DNA of 64,000 nucleotides, taken from positions 153,411 through 217,410 of the forward strand of contig CAJUHX010000001.1 in the NCBI GenBank assembly GCA_910586455.1, given 5' to 3'. Position numbers and translations under genes: made by a program. Under the pieces are notes generated by a model. That model saw only the letters and a program-made list of their open reading frames with translations. It did no database searches and was not told the origin of the DNA. This stretch comes from an uncultured Muribaculaceae bacterium (GTDB lineage: Bacteria; Bacteroidota; Bacteroidia; Bacteroidales; Muribaculaceae). This document shows positions 27,634-37,003 of the stretch, in pieces; position 1 is the first letter of the stretch, and each line of letters begins with the position of its first letter.

Positions 27634-28344
27634 TTAATATACCAGAGTGCCGATGTTTTCGCCTGCGATTAGTCGTGCCAGATTGCCTTCGGTGTCCATG
27701 TCGAATACAATTATGGGCATCTTGTTTTCTTTGCACAGCGCTGTGGCGGTGAGGTCCATTACCTTGAGTCCGCGGTTGTATACTTCGTCGTAGGTGATGC
27801 TGTCGAATTTTGTTGCCTCGGGGTCTTTTTCAGGGTCGGCGGTGTATACGCCGTCGACGCGTGTGCCCTTGAGCATTACGTCGGCTTCCACCTCGATGGC
27901 GCGCAGAGCCGAGCCGGTGTCAGTGGTGAAGAAGGGGTTGCCTGTGCCGCCCGATATAATGGCTACCTCGTTCCGCTCCATAGAGCTGATGGCGCGCCAC
28001 TTGCTGTAGTGCTCGCCTATGGGAAACATGTTGATGGCCGTGTAGACCTGAGCCGGTTGGCCGATGGCATTGAGGGCCGAGCTGAGGGCAAGCGAGTTGA
28101 TTACGGTAGCGAGCATGCCCATCTGGTCGCCTTTCACACGGTCGAAGCCGCGTGAGGCACCCGAGAGGCCGCGGAATATATTGCCTCCGCCGATTACTAT
28201 CGATACTTGTACGCCAGCGTCGACTACCGCTTTTATCTGCTGTGCGTAAGCATTCAGGCGGTCGGTGTCGATGCCGTGTCCGGTACCGGCGGCGAGTGAC
28301 TCGCCGCTGAGTTTAAGAAGTATGCGTTTGTATTTGGTTTCCAT
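27634..28344 (-). CDS. pyrH: UMP kinase
   Basis: A 236-residue amino-acid-kinase-fold enzyme that phosphorylates UMP. The start is the ATG at 28344 (METKYKRILLKLSGESLA); the upstream extension (to 28389) crosses the promoter. Motifs are the KLSGESL loop, VIGGGNIFRG, GDQMGMLATVINSLAL, SGGTGNPFFTTDT and the C-terminal VFDMDTEGNLARLI. The promoter (28366-28397) lies 21 bases upstream of the ATG. It heads the pyrH-frr-HAD-ribF run. Confidence 0.97.
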   Translation of the reverse strand: METKYKRILLKLSGESLAAGTGHGIDTDRLNAYAQQIKAVVDAGVQVSIVIGGGNIFRGLSGASRGFDRVKGDQMGMLATVINSLALSSALNAIGQPAQVYTAINMFPIGEHYSKWRAISSMERNEVAIISGGTGNPFFTTDTGSALRAIEVEADVMLKGTRVDGVYTADPEKDPEATKFDSITYDEVYNRGLKVMDLTATALCKENKMPIIVFDMDTEGNLARLIAGENIGTLVY

Positions 28345-28365
28345 GTCGGTTTGTTTGCTTTTCTG

Positions 28366-28397
28366 CAAAGTTATGCAAAATAGTGGCACCAGCCAAA
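28366..28397 (-). promoter_or_regulatory. Promoter of pyrH
   Basis: On the minus strand TTTG (28394-28397), 20 bases, TAACTTTG (28366-28373). The ATG of pyrH follows 21 bases later. Confidence 0.8.
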
Positions 28398-28421
28398 AAT
28401 TGCATAAAAATAATTAAAGAT

Positions 28422-28452
28422 TTTGTTGTGTCGGGCATAATTGCTAATTTTG
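28422..28452 (+). promoter_or_regulatory. Promoter of cstA
   Basis: TTTG (28422-28425), 19 bases, TAATTTTG (28445-28452), a perfect fit. The cstA ATG is 25 bases downstream. Confidence 0.8.
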
Positions 28453-28477
28453 GAAATCATAATTTAACAGTCACACC

Positions 28478-29938
28478 ATGACAGCTTTTCTAATATCACT
28501 GGCCGTTCTGATCGGCGGCTATTTCATATACGGCGCCATTGTGGAGAAAGCCTTCGGCACCGATGCAGGGCGCCCCACCCCCGCCAATACCCGGCGCGAC
28601 GGTGTTGACTACCTGCCCATGCCTACCTGGAAGGTGTTTCTGATACAGTTTCTCAACATCGCAGGCATAGGCCCGATATTCGGAGCCATTATGGGTGTGA
28701 TGTTTGGGCCGGCCGCTTTTCTGTGGATTGTGTTGGGCACTATTTTCGCCGGGGCTGTTCATGACTTTCTGTCGGGCATGATATCGGTGCGCATGGGCGG
28801 CCTGTCGCTGCCCGAAATCGTGGGCAGCCAGCTTGGCCGTGGCATCAAGAACGTGATGGGAATATTCTCCATAGTGCTGCTGCTGATGGTGGGCGCCGTG
28901 TTCGTTACCTCGCCCGCCGGCATCCTGGCCGGCATGACCCCTGCATGGCTAAGCACCGAAGTATGGGTATTGATTATTTTTGCCTACTATATCTGCGCTA
29001 CCGTTCTGCCTGTCGACAAGCTGATTGGCTCGCTGTACCCGGTGTTTGGCTTCGCGCTGCTGTTTATGGCCGGAGGTCTGCTGGTATATCTGCTGTTCGG
29101 TGGTGTAAGCATACCCGACGGCATTGTTGACGGTCTTCAGAGCCGCCGTGCCGACGGATACCCCATATTTCCGATGATGTTCGTGTCGATAGCCTGCGGA
29201 GCTATATCAGGCTTCCATGCTACGCAGTCGCCCATGATGGCCCGCTGCATGAAGAACGAGAAGCTGGGGCGTCCGGTGTTTTACGGCGCCATGGTGGCCG
29301 AAGGTATAGTGGCTCTGATATGGGCGGCCGCGGCCATAAGCTTTACCGGCAGCTACGACTCGCTGGGCGCCTATATGGCAGGTGAAGGCCACTCGGCAGC
29401 CACACTCGTCAACGATATATCGGTGGGCTGGCTGGGCACTTTCGGCGGCATCCTGGCACTGCTTGGAGTGGTGGCTGCGCCCATCACCACCGGCGATACG
29501 GCGTTGCGTTCGGCGCGCTTGATTGTAGCCGATTTCCTGAAAATTGACCAGAAGAAAACCATGCGGCGCATTCTTGTGTCGCTGCCCCTGTTCGCGGTCA
29601 CATTCCTGCTTGTGCAAATCGACTTTCAGGTGCTGTGGCGCTACTTTGCCTGGTGCAACCAGACCCTTGCCGTATTTACCCTCTGGGCCGTGAGTGTGTG
29701 GATGCTGCGGCATGGCAAAAACTACTACATAGCCATGGTGCCGGCCCTGTACATGACCGTGGTGAGTATAAGCTACCTGCTGTTCGCACCCTCGCCCGAA
29801 GGATTCGGGCTTGCGCGCGGCGTGGCTGTCGGAGCCGGTCTGGCGGTGGCCGCCCTGTTTGCCGCCCTGTTCTACAGCTACCGCAGAGCCCTTGCCAAGA
29901 ACGGCACGATAATTGCAGAAGAAACAATTACAGACTAA
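28478..29938 (+). CDS. cstA: CstA-family carbon starvation/peptide or pyruvate transporter
   Basis: A 486-residue polytopic membrane protein, the short Bacteroidetes form (E. coli CstA is 701). The conserved N-terminal half has RRDGVDYLPMPTWKVF, IAGIGPIFGAIMGVMFGPAA and AGAVHDFLSGMISVRMGGLSLPEIVG. Further down are CGAISGFHATQSPMMARCMKNE and ITTGDTALRSARLIVADF. At least eleven hydrophobic segments can be counted. Family members import peptides or pyruvate during carbon limitation. It is followed after 12 bases by manC, so they may share the promoter at 28422-28452. Confidence 0.92.
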   Translation: MTAFLISLAVLIGGYFIYGAIVEKAFGTDAGRPTPANTRRDGVDYLPMPTWKVFLIQFLNIAGIGPIFGAIMGVMFGPAAFLWIVLGTIFAGAVHDFLSGMISVRMGGLSLPEIVGSQLGRGIKNVMGIFSIVLLLMVGAVFVTSPAGILAGMTPAWLSTEVWVLIIFAYYICATVLPVDKLIGSLYPVFGFALLFMAGGLLVYLLFGGVSIPDGIVDGLQSRRADGYPIFPMMFVSIACGAISGFHATQSPMMARCMKNEKLGRPVFYGAMVAEGIVALIWAAAAISFTGSYDSLGAYMAGEGHSAATLVNDISVGWLGTFGGILALLGVVAAPITTGDTALRSARLIVADFLKIDQKKTMRRILVSLPLFAVTFLLVQIDFQVLWRYFAWCNQTLAVFTLWAVSVWMLRHGKNYYIAMVPALYMTVVSISYLLFAPSPEGFGLARGVAVGAGLAVAALFAALFYSYRRALAKNGTIIAEETITD

Positions 29939-29950
29939 CCTCAACGCAAT

Positions 29951-31057
29951 ATGACACAGATTACAACCAACCAAGAGATACGCTCGCACCGCTACTGCGT
30001 GATTATGTGCGGCGGCATAGGCAGCCGCTTCTGGCCCTACAGCCGTGCAAATATGCCCAAGCAGTTTATCGACTTTCTGGGCACCGGCCGCTCGCTGTTG
30101 CAGATGAGCTACGACCGTATACTGCCCGTTGTGCCCAAAGAAAACATATTGGTGGTTACCAACGAGGCCTATGCCGCTCTGGTAAAGGAACAGCTGCCCG
30201 ACCTGCCGGCCCGCTCGATATTGCTCGAACCGACCCGCCGCAATACCGCCCCCTGCATAGCATGGGCCGCATACCACATCAAGGCCTGCGACCCGCAGGC
30301 GTCGATAGTGGTGATGCCCAGTGACCACCTTATCACCCGCGAGCAGAAATTCGAGGAAAGCATACTCCGCGGCTTTGCATTTGTGGAAAGCCACGAAGCC
30401 CTGCTCACACTGGGCATAAACCCCTCGCGGCCCGAAACCGGCTACGGCTACATACAGATAGGCAGCGAGGTAGAGCCCGGTATCAACAAGGTCAAGACTT
30501 TTACCGAAAAACCAGATATAGAACTGGCCAAGGTGTTCCTCGAAACCGGTGAATTTTTCTGGAACTCAGGTATATTCCTGTGGAAAGCCGAAACAATCAT
30601 AAAAGCCATGCACGAACATTCGCCCGAGATAGCGCAGGTGTTCGACCGCGGTCTGGCTGTATTAGGCACCGAAGGCGAAACCGCCTTCATCGAGGAAGAA
30701 TTCCCTACATGTATGAGCATAAGCATCGACTTTGCTGTAATGGAAAAGGCATCGAACGTGTATGTGGAAACCGTGGACTTCGGATGGTCGGACCTCGGTA
30801 CATGGAGCTCGCTGTACGATAACAGTCCCAAGAACTCCAGTGCCAATGTGACACAGAACTGCCGTGTGCTCAGTTATGATTCGACAGGCAATATATTCGC
30901 AGTGCGCGGCGACAAGCTCATAGCCGTAAGCGGCCTCAACGACTATATAGTGGCCGACGCCGGCGATGTGCTGCTGATATGTCCCAAAGCCGAGGAACAG
31001 AGCATACGCAACATGGTGTCCGACGCCAAGCTGAAATTCGGTGACAAATACCTCTGA
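29951..31057 (+). CDS. manC: Mannose-1-phosphate guanylyltransferase
   Basis: A 368-residue nucleotidyltransferase making GDP-mannose for surface glycans. The pyrophosphorylase signature is MCGGIGSRFWPYSRANMPKQF (shown in part; it lies at about residues 18-38); further motifs are VVMPSDHLI, PSRPETGYGYIQIG, FTEKPDIELAKVFLETGEFFWNSGIFLWKA in its two halves, and DFGWSDLGTWSSLYD. The C-terminal phosphomannose isomerase domain of bifunctional ManC/AlgA is missing, so it is the monofunctional form usual in Bacteroidetes. The next gene, argS, has its own promoter. Confidence 0.93.
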   Translation: MTQITTNQEIRSHRYCVIMCGGIGSRFWPYSRANMPKQFIDFLGTGRSLLQMSYDRILPVVPKENILVVTNEAYAALVKEQLPDLPARSILLEPTRRNTAPCIAWAAYHIKACDPQASIVVMPSDHLITREQKFEESILRGFAFVESHEALLTLGINPSRPETGYGYIQIGSEVEPGINKVKTFTEKPDIELAKVFLETGEFFWNSGIFLWKAETIIKAMHEHSPEIAQVFDRGLAVLGTEGETAFIEEEFPTCMSISIDFAVMEKASNVYVETVDFGWSDLGTWSSLYDNSPKNSSANVTQNCRVLSYDSTGNIFAVRGDKLIAVSGLNDYIVADAGDVLLICPKAEEQSIRNMVSDAKLKFGDKYL

Positions 31058-31075
31058 ACGAGCGCGCCCATGCGC

Positions 31076-31106
31076 TTTGCGCATTGGCGAAAAATTTGTA
31101 ACTTTG
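31076..31106 (+). promoter_or_regulatory. Promoter of argS
   Basis: TTTG (31076-31079), 19 bases, TAACTTTG (31099-31106): a textbook Bacteroidetes promoter. The ATG is 29 bases downstream. Confidence 0.85.
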
Positions 31107-31135
31107 CACCTTAACTCGGAAAACAAGGTAAAAAA

Positions 31136-32929
31136 ATGACAGTAGATACAATTATAGGCAGTGCCGTAGGCGCTGCGGTGAAACAACTTTACGGCATTGA
31201 CGCCGCCCCCAATACACTCGTGCCCCAGCCTACCCGCAAAGAATTCGAAGGCAACCTCACCATCGTTGTTTTCCCCTGGGTGAAGGCCGCCCGCAAGGCT
31301 CCAGAGGCAGTAGGCAAGGAAATCGGCGATTATCTGCTTGAACATGAGCCGGCCGTAGAGCGTTACAACGTAGTGAAAGGTTTTCTGAACCTGGTTATCC
31401 GCCCCACCGTGTGGAGTCAGGTGCTGGCCTCGGTGGCGGCTGACGCCGACTACGGTTTCCGTACAGCCACCGACTGGTCGCCGCTGGTGATGGTGGAATA
31501 CTCTTCGCCAAACACCAACAAGCCCTTGCATCTGGGCCACGTGCGCAACAACCTGCTGGGATATTCGCTGGCTGAGATTCTCAAAGCCTGCGGCAACCGT
31601 GTGGTGAAAACCAACATAGTGAACGACCGCGGCATACACATCTGCAAGTCGATGCTCGCATGGCAGAAATGGCACAACGGCGAAACTCCCGAGTCGCTGG
31701 GCATAAAGGGTGACCACCTCATAGGCGACTGCTACGTAGACTTCGACAAGCATTACAAAGCCGAAGTCAACGCTATGATGGAAGCCGACAAAACCCTCAG
31801 CAAAGAAGCTGCAGAGGCAGCTTCGCCCCTGATGGCCGAAGCGCGCGACATGCTGCGCCGCTGGGAAGCAAAAGACCCCGAAATCCGCGGCCTCTGGGAA
31901 ATGATGAACAACTGGGTATACGCCGGTTTCGACCAGACATACAAGCGTATGGGCGTGGACTTCGACAAGATATATTACGAGTCGCAGACCTACCTCGAAG
32001 GCAAGGAAAAGGTACTCGAAGGCCTTGAAAAAGGCATAATGTACCGCAAGGACGACGGCTCGGTATGGGCCGACCTCACCGACGCAGGCCTCGACCACAA
32101 GCTGCTGCTCCGCGCCGACGGAACATCGGTGTACATGACACAGGATATCGGCACCGCCAAACTGCGTTTCGCCGACTTTCCAATCGACCGCATGATTTAC
32201 GTGGTGGGCAATGAGCAGAACTACCACTTCCAGGTACTGTCGCTGCTGCTCGACCGCCTCGGCTTCAAATGGGGCAAAGACCTGGTGCACTTCAGCTACG
32301 GCATGGTAGAGCTGCCCGAAGGCAAGATGAAATCGCGCGAAGGAACTGTGGTTGACGCCGACGACCTGATGGCCGAAATGGTGTCCACAGCCCGCGAAGT
32401 GGCAGTGGAACAGGGCCGCAGCGAAGGCATGACCGATGCCGAAATCGACGAGATTGCCGAAATCGTAGGTCTGGGCGCACTGAAATACTTCCTGCTCAAG
32501 GTCGACCCGCGCAAGAACATGACCTTCAATCCCAAAGAATCTATCGACTTCAATGGCAACACAGGTCCGTTCATACAGTACAGCTATGCGCGTATCCGCT
32601 CGGTAGTGCGCCGCGCCGCCGAACAGGGCTACACCATAGGCGACTACTCGGCCGTAGAGCCCGGCGAAAAAGAAACCGCTTTGATACAGCGTCTGGCATC
32701 GCTGCCGCAGCTTATAGCCGAGGCAGGCCGCAGCTATTCGCCCGCCCTTATTGCCAACTACGCCTACGACCTGGCCAAGGAGTACAACCAGTTCTACCAC
32801 GACTGCCCCATACTCCGCGAGGACGATGCCGCCAAGCGCAGCCTGCGTCTGGCACTGAGCGAAGTCACCGCCCGCACCATCAAGGCTACTCTGGGCCTGC
32901 TGGGTATCCGCGTCCCCGAGAGAATGTAA
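31136..32929 (+). CDS. argS: Arginyl-tRNA synthetase
   Basis: A 597-residue class I synthetase. The N-terminal tRNA-binding Add-1 domain is followed by the HIGH-type motif in SSPNTNKPLHLGHVRNNLLG and the KMSKS-equivalent KMKSREGTVVDADDL. The C-terminal DALR anticodon-binding domain ends LGLLGIRVPERM, the usual ArgS terminus. A complete gene, transcribed from its own promoter. The opposite strand has a very long open frame that is a codon-bias shadow. Confidence 0.97.
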   Translation: MTVDTIIGSAVGAAVKQLYGIDAAPNTLVPQPTRKEFEGNLTIVVFPWVKAARKAPEAVGKEIGDYLLEHEPAVERYNVVKGFLNLVIRPTVWSQVLASVAADADYGFRTATDWSPLVMVEYSSPNTNKPLHLGHVRNNLLGYSLAEILKACGNRVVKTNIVNDRGIHICKSMLAWQKWHNGETPESLGIKGDHLIGDCYVDFDKHYKAEVNAMMEADKTLSKEAAEAASPLMAEARDMLRRWEAKDPEIRGLWEMMNNWVYAGFDQTYKRMGVDFDKIYYESQTYLEGKEKVLEGLEKGIMYRKDDGSVWADLTDAGLDHKLLLRADGTSVYMTQDIGTAKLRFADFPIDRMIYVVGNEQNYHFQVLSLLLDRLGFKWGKDLVHFSYGMVELPEGKMKSREGTVVDADDLMAEMVSTAREVAVEQGRSEGMTDAEIDEIAEIVGLGALKYFLLKVDPRKNMTFNPKESIDFNGNTGPFIQYSYARIRSVVRRAAEQGYTIGDYSAVEPGEKETALIQRLASLPQLIAEAGRSYSPALIANYAYDLAKEYNQFYHDCPILREDDAAKRSLRLALSEVTARTIKATLGLLGIRVPERM

Positions 32930-32973
32930 GGGCAATTTAACCTTTAACATTGAACATTATAAAAAAAATAACT

Positions 32974-33669
32974 ATGAATAATTTCCAAACCGCCACACCT
33001 CCCCGCTACGTGGCAGCCGGCGTATCAGCCGTAATGAAACAGGTGTATCTTAAGATGACCCTCGGTCTGCTTATCACCGCCTTTATCTCGCTTTTCTGCG
33101 CAAGCAGCTATTCCTATCTGAGCTTCATGGCCAACAACAGCTGGTTCATGTGGGTGCTGATGGGTGCTGAACTTCTGATAGTCTTCTCCATCGGAGGAGC
33201 TCTCAACAAGATGGGTACCGCGGTAGGCTTTGGCCTGTTCCTGTTGTTCTCGGTAATCAACGGCCTGGCACTTACGCCTATATTCCTGCTGTACACCACA
33301 GGCTCGATAGTCAAGACTTTCTTTATCACCGCAGGCACCTTCGGCGCCATGAGTGTGTACGGATATTTCACCAACAAGGACCTCAGCAAGATGGGCTCCA
33401 TACTGTTCATGGCCCTGATAGGCCTTATCATAGCCTCGCTGGTGAATATATTCCTCAAAAGCTCCACTATGGACTGGATAATCAGCATTGCCGGCGTGAT
33501 AATCTTTGTAGGCCTTACCGCCTGGGATACCCAGCAGATTCGCCGTCTTGCCGAGATGATGCCCGGTCAGGCAGGCCGTGTAAGCACACTTGGCGCACTT
33601 AACCTCTACCTCGACTTCATCAACCTCTTCCTGTATCTGCTCCGTTTCTTCGGCTCCAGCCGCGATTAA
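32974..33669 (+). CDS. Bax inhibitor-1/YccA family membrane protein
   Basis: A 231-residue protein with seven hydrophobic segments (for example LGLLITAFISLFCASSYSYL, WVLMGAELLIVFSIGGAL, SVINGLALTPIFLLYTTGSI, AGTFGAMSVYGYFTNKDLSKMG). The last segments carry the conserved Asp pair region FVGLTAWDTQQIRRLAEM and NLYLDFINLFLYLLRFFG. Members are pH-sensitive calcium-leak channels. The ATG at 32974 is chosen over a TTG at 32950 because the family N-terminus begins there. The stop overlaps the MATE start by one base (TAATG). Confidence 0.92.
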   Translation: MNNFQTATPPRYVAAGVSAVMKQVYLKMTLGLLITAFISLFCASSYSYLSFMANNSWFMWVLMGAELLIVFSIGGALNKMGTAVGFGLFLLFSVINGLALTPIFLLYTTGSIVKTFFITAGTFGAMSVYGYFTNKDLSKMGSILFMALIGLIIASLVNIFLKSSTMDWIISIAGVIIFVGLTAWDTQQIRRLAEMMPGQAGRVSTLGALNLYLDFINLFLYLLRFFGSSRD

Positions 33670-34994
33670 TGGGAAAGCACTACAGAGCTATCATACATCT
33701 CGGCCTGCCCATACTTGTGGGGCAGGTCGGGATTGTTGTTTTGGTGTTTGCCGATACCGCCATGGTGGGGCATTACGACACCGATTCGCTTGCCGCAGCC
33801 TCGTTTGTGAACAATCTTTTCAACATGGCCATGTTCACCATAATGGGCTTTGCACTCGGTATCACGCCCATACTCGGCGCCCAGTACAGCCGTGGAGAAA
33901 AGGAGCATATGGGCTCCACGCTGCGCTCGGGTGTAATAGTCAACGTGAGTTTTACGGTTTTGGTTATGGCCATAATGACGGCAGTGTACTTCAATCTGCA
34001 CCGCATGGGGCAGCCCGAGAAGCTGCTGCCGTTGATAAAGCCCTACTTCTTGCTGTATCTGGCAGGCCTGGTGCCGATGAGTCTGTTCAACGTGTTTGCC
34101 CAGTGGAGCTATGCGCGCGGAAATTCGCAGCTGCCCATGTGGATAATGCTGTCGGCCAACGCTCTGAACATATTGGGCAACTGGCTGCTGATTTACGGCA
34201 ACTGCGGACTGCCCGAACTGGGTCTGTTCGGGGCCGGTCTGAGTACGCTTGCAAGCCGTCTGCTGGGCCCGGCGGTACTGTTGGGAGTATTCTTCCTGGC
34301 CGGGCGTTACAAGGTCTACAGCGGCGGTTTCAGGCGAGCTGCAGTGTCGCTGCGTACATTGCGCCCGGTGGCGTTGTGCGGTTTTCCTGTAGCCATGCAG
34401 ATGGCCTGCGAGAGCGGCAGCTTCTCGCTCAGCGCCGTTATGGCCGGCTGGCTGCCGCAGGGCGATATATGTCTGGCCGCCTATCAGGTGATTGTAGTTA
34501 CCGGCACCCTTGGCTTTACGCTTTATTACAGTGTGGGCACAGCCGTGAGCGTGCTTGTGGCCAATCAGGCAGGCCTGAATTCATGCAGCGGCATGCGCTC
34601 GGTGGCCTGGGCCGGCTACCGCTGCCTGTTGGTGATGATGTGCTGCAGCTGCATGGCATTTATATTCTTTGGCCGTAGCATCATGGGGCTGTTTACGCCC
34701 GACCCTGCTGTAGTGGCGCTGGCTATGACTCTGCTGTTTCCGCTGATACTGTATCAGGTAGCCGACGCCACACAGATAAACTTTGCCAACGCCCTGCGCG
34801 GTACCTCGCACGTAATGCCCATGCTGTGGATAGCCTTCGTCAGTTACATAGTAGTGGGAGTGCCGGTGACATATCTTTTCGGCTTCACTTTAGAAATGGG
34901 CCTGTACGGCATAGTGCTTAGTTTTTCTGTGAGCCTGTGTCTGGCGGCGGCGCTGTTTCTGTACTACTTCCTGCGGGCTACGAAATACGAATAA
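33669..34994 (+). CDS. MATE family efflux transporter
   Basis: A 441-residue protein with about twelve membrane helices and the MATE two-fold architecture: N-half GLPILVGQVGIVVLVFADTAMVGHYDTDSLAAASFVNN (split as LGLPILVGQVG and DTAMVGHYDTDSLAAASF), and QYSRGEKEHMGSTLRSGV; C-half PVALCGFPVAMQMACESGSF, then FTLYYSVGTAVSVLVANQAG. Such proteins export drugs, metabolites or lipid-linked compounds using Na+ or H+. It is translationally coupled to the BI-1 gene by TAATG. The substrate is unknown. Confidence 0.93.
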   Translation: MGKHYRAIIHLGLPILVGQVGIVVLVFADTAMVGHYDTDSLAAASFVNNLFNMAMFTIMGFALGITPILGAQYSRGEKEHMGSTLRSGVIVNVSFTVLVMAIMTAVYFNLHRMGQPEKLLPLIKPYFLLYLAGLVPMSLFNVFAQWSYARGNSQLPMWIMLSANALNILGNWLLIYGNCGLPELGLFGAGLSTLASRLLGPAVLLGVFFLAGRYKVYSGGFRRAAVSLRTLRPVALCGFPVAMQMACESGSFSLSAVMAGWLPQGDICLAAYQVIVVTGTLGFTLYYSVGTAVSVLVANQAGLNSCSGMRSVAWAGYRCLLVMMCCSCMAFIFFGRSIMGLFTPDPAVVALAMTLLFPLILYQVADATQINFANALRGTSHVMPMLWIAFVSYIVVGVPVTYLFGFTLEMGLYGIVLSFSVSLCLAAALFLYYFLRATKYE

Positions 34995-35091
34995 TTAACT
35001 ATTTTACACCAACTTTGGCATGCATATGATTGTTAAACTTGGGCAAAAAGGAAAATAAGTTGGAAGGTAATAAAGAAAAATTTCCATAATG

Positions 35092-35123
35092 TTTCGTCAG
35101 TCCGAAAAATTTTCCTAACTTTG
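35092..35123 (+). promoter_or_regulatory. Promoter of pckA
   Basis: TTTC (35092-35095), 20 bases, TAACTTTG (35116-35123). The untranslated leader to the ATG at 35203 is about 75 bases, longer than most here. Confidence 0.75.
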
Positions 35124-35202
35124 CATCCGGTTTACAAGGCCTCGTCGGAGGCTCAGTGCAATAACAACAGAAAACACCAACAACAAAATATCTCCAATAG
35201 TA

Positions 35203-36846
35203 ATGAGCAAACTTGAAGAAATCAAGATGGCCCGTATCGCAGGTATCAAAGAAGACCTCGTTAAATACGGTATCGAAGGTACTACCGAAGTAGTTTACAA
35301 CCCTTCGTATGATGAACTGTTTAATGAAGAAACTCTCCCTACCCTCGAAGGATTTGAGAAGGGTGTGGTAACCGAACTTGGCGCTGTAAACGTAATGACC
35401 GGCGTTTACACCGGTCGTTCGCCCAAAGACAAATTTATTGTTCTCGACGAGAAATCGAAGGACACCATCTGGTGGACATCCGAAGAATACAAGAACGACA
35501 ACAAACCCGCAAGCGAAGAAGCCTGGAAGGCTGTGAAGGACCTCGCCAAGAAGGAACTCAGCAACAAGCGCCTCTTCGTTGTCGACGGCTTTTGCGGCGC
35601 CAACGAAAACACCCGCATGGCTGTACGCTTCATCATGGAAGTGGCATGGCAGGCTCACTTTGTGACCAACATGTTTATCCGCCCCACCGCTGAAGAACTC
35701 GAAAACTTCACCCCCGACTTCATTGTTTACAACGCATCGAAGGCCAAACTCACCAACTACAAGGAACTCGGCCTCAACAGCGAAACCGCCGTTGTATTCA
35801 ACATCACCAGCCGTGAACAGGTTATCATCAACACCTGGTACGGCGGCGAAATGAAGAAAGGTATGTTCTCCATGATGAACTACTTCCTGCCGCTGAAGGG
35901 CATCGCATCGATGCACTGCTCGGCCAACACCGACCTCAACGGCGAAAACACCGCAATCTTCTTCGGCCTCTCCGGTACCGGCAAGACCACCCTTTCGACC
36001 GACCCCAAGCGTCTGCTTATCGGCGACGACGAACACGGCTGGGACGACAACGGTGTCTTCAACTTCGAAGGCGGCTGCTACGCCAAGGTTATCAACCTTG
36101 ATAAGGAAAGCGAACCCGATATCTACAACGCAATCACCCGCGACGCTCTCCTGGAGAACGTTACCGTGGAAGAAGGCGGCAAAATCGACTTCGCCGACAA
36201 GAGCGTAACCGAAAATACCCGCGTAAGCTACCCCATCGAGCACATCAAGAACATCGTTCGTCCTAAATCGACCGGTCCTGCTGCCAAGAACGTAATCTTC
36301 CTGAGCGCCGATGCTTTCGGTGTACTTCCTCCCGTGTCGATTCTGACTCCCGAGCAGACCAAGTACTACTTCCTGAGCGGCTTCACCGCCAAGCTCGCAG
36401 GTACCGAACGCGGCATCACCGAGCCCACTCCTACTTTCTCGGCTTGCTTCGGCCAGGCATTCCTCGAACTGCACCCCACCAAGTACGCTGAAGAACTCGT
36501 TAAGCGTATGCAGGCTTCGGGCGCCAAGGCTTATCTGGTGAACACCGGCTGGAACGGCACAGGCAAGCGTATCTCGATCCGCGACACCCGCGGCATCATC
36601 GACGCTATCCTCGACGGCGCTATCCTCAGTGCTCCCACCAAGAAGCTTCCTATCTTCGACTTCGAAATTCCTACCGAACTCCCCGGCGTAGATCCCAAGA
36701 TTCTCGATCCCCGCGACACCTACGCTGACGCCAAGGAATGGTACACCAAGGCTGAAGATCTGGCTGCACGCTTCATCAAGAACTTCAAGAAGTATGAGAA
36801 CCACGCCGCAGGCAAGGCTCTCGTAGCTGCAGGCCCCCAGCTCTAA
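35203..36846 (+). CDS. pckA: Phosphoenolpyruvate carboxykinase (ATP)
   Basis: A 547-residue gluconeogenic enzyme that in anaerobic Bacteroidales runs mainly in the CO2-fixing direction (PEP to oxaloacetate with ATP gain). The kinase P-loop GLSGTGKTTLS begins at about residue 255, preceded by MHCSANTDLNGE. Further motifs are RVSYPIEHIKNIVRPK, FLSADAFGVLPPVSIL, and NTGWNGTGKRISIRDTRGII. Codon use is strongly biased to C-ending codons, the mark of a highly expressed gene. A 5' leader and a strong terminator (36863-36906) make it a single-gene unit. Confidence 0.97.
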   Translation: MSKLEEIKMARIAGIKEDLVKYGIEGTTEVVYNPSYDELFNEETLPTLEGFEKGVVTELGAVNVMTGVYTGRSPKDKFIVLDEKSKDTIWWTSEEYKNDNKPASEEAWKAVKDLAKKELSNKRLFVVDGFCGANENTRMAVRFIMEVAWQAHFVTNMFIRPTAEELENFTPDFIVYNASKAKLTNYKELGLNSETAVVFNITSREQVIINTWYGGEMKKGMFSMMNYFLPLKGIASMHCSANTDLNGENTAIFFGLSGTGKTTLSTDPKRLLIGDDEHGWDDNGVFNFEGGCYAKVINLDKESEPDIYNAITRDALLENVTVEEGGKIDFADKSVTENTRVSYPIEHIKNIVRPKSTGPAAKNVIFLSADAFGVLPPVSILTPEQTKYYFLSGFTAKLAGTERGITEPTPTFSACFGQAFLELHPTKYAEELVKRMQASGAKAYLVNTGWNGTGKRISIRDTRGIIDAILDGAILSAPTKKLPIFDFEIPTELPGVDPKILDPRDTYADAKEWYTKAEDLAARFIKNFKKYENHAAGKALVAAGPQL

Positions 36847-36862
36847 TAAGCTGATATAAGGC

Positions 36863-36906
36863 AATAAAAAGGCTTCCGTACGCATAGTATGGAAGCCTTT
36901 TTATTG
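36863..36906 (+). terminator. Terminator of pckA
   Basis: A 15-bp arm AATAAAAAGGCTTCC (36863-36877) pairs with GGAAGCCTTTTTATT (36891-36905); the T-run is part of the stem, so it may work in both directions. Confidence 0.88.
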
Positions 36907-36940
36907 TGTAGTGTTGTGCTATAAAGTCTTGCACACTCCA

Positions 36941-36979
36941 ATAAAAAAACAAACGCCGGGCCGCAATTGGCCGGGCGTT
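36941..36979 (-). terminator. Terminator of the Lrp-type regulator gene
   Basis: On the minus strand a GC-rich stem (AACGCCCGGCC / GGCCCGGCGTT, one mismatch, loop AATTGC) is followed by TGTTTTTTTATT. It lies about 25 bases after the regulator stop. Confidence 0.82.
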
Positions 36980-37003
36980 CGTTTTATGTGGTGCCGGATG
37001 GAC

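Noticed and set aside
30662..32950. A 762-codon open frame antisense to argS and the end of manC
   Set aside because: Strong codon bias of argS avoids stops on the reverse strand; the protein is low-complexity in V/H/Y with no recognisable domain.
34999..36885. A 628-codon open frame antisense to pckA
   Set aside because: pckA is intact with its P-loop and own promoter; the antisense frame is a bias effect.
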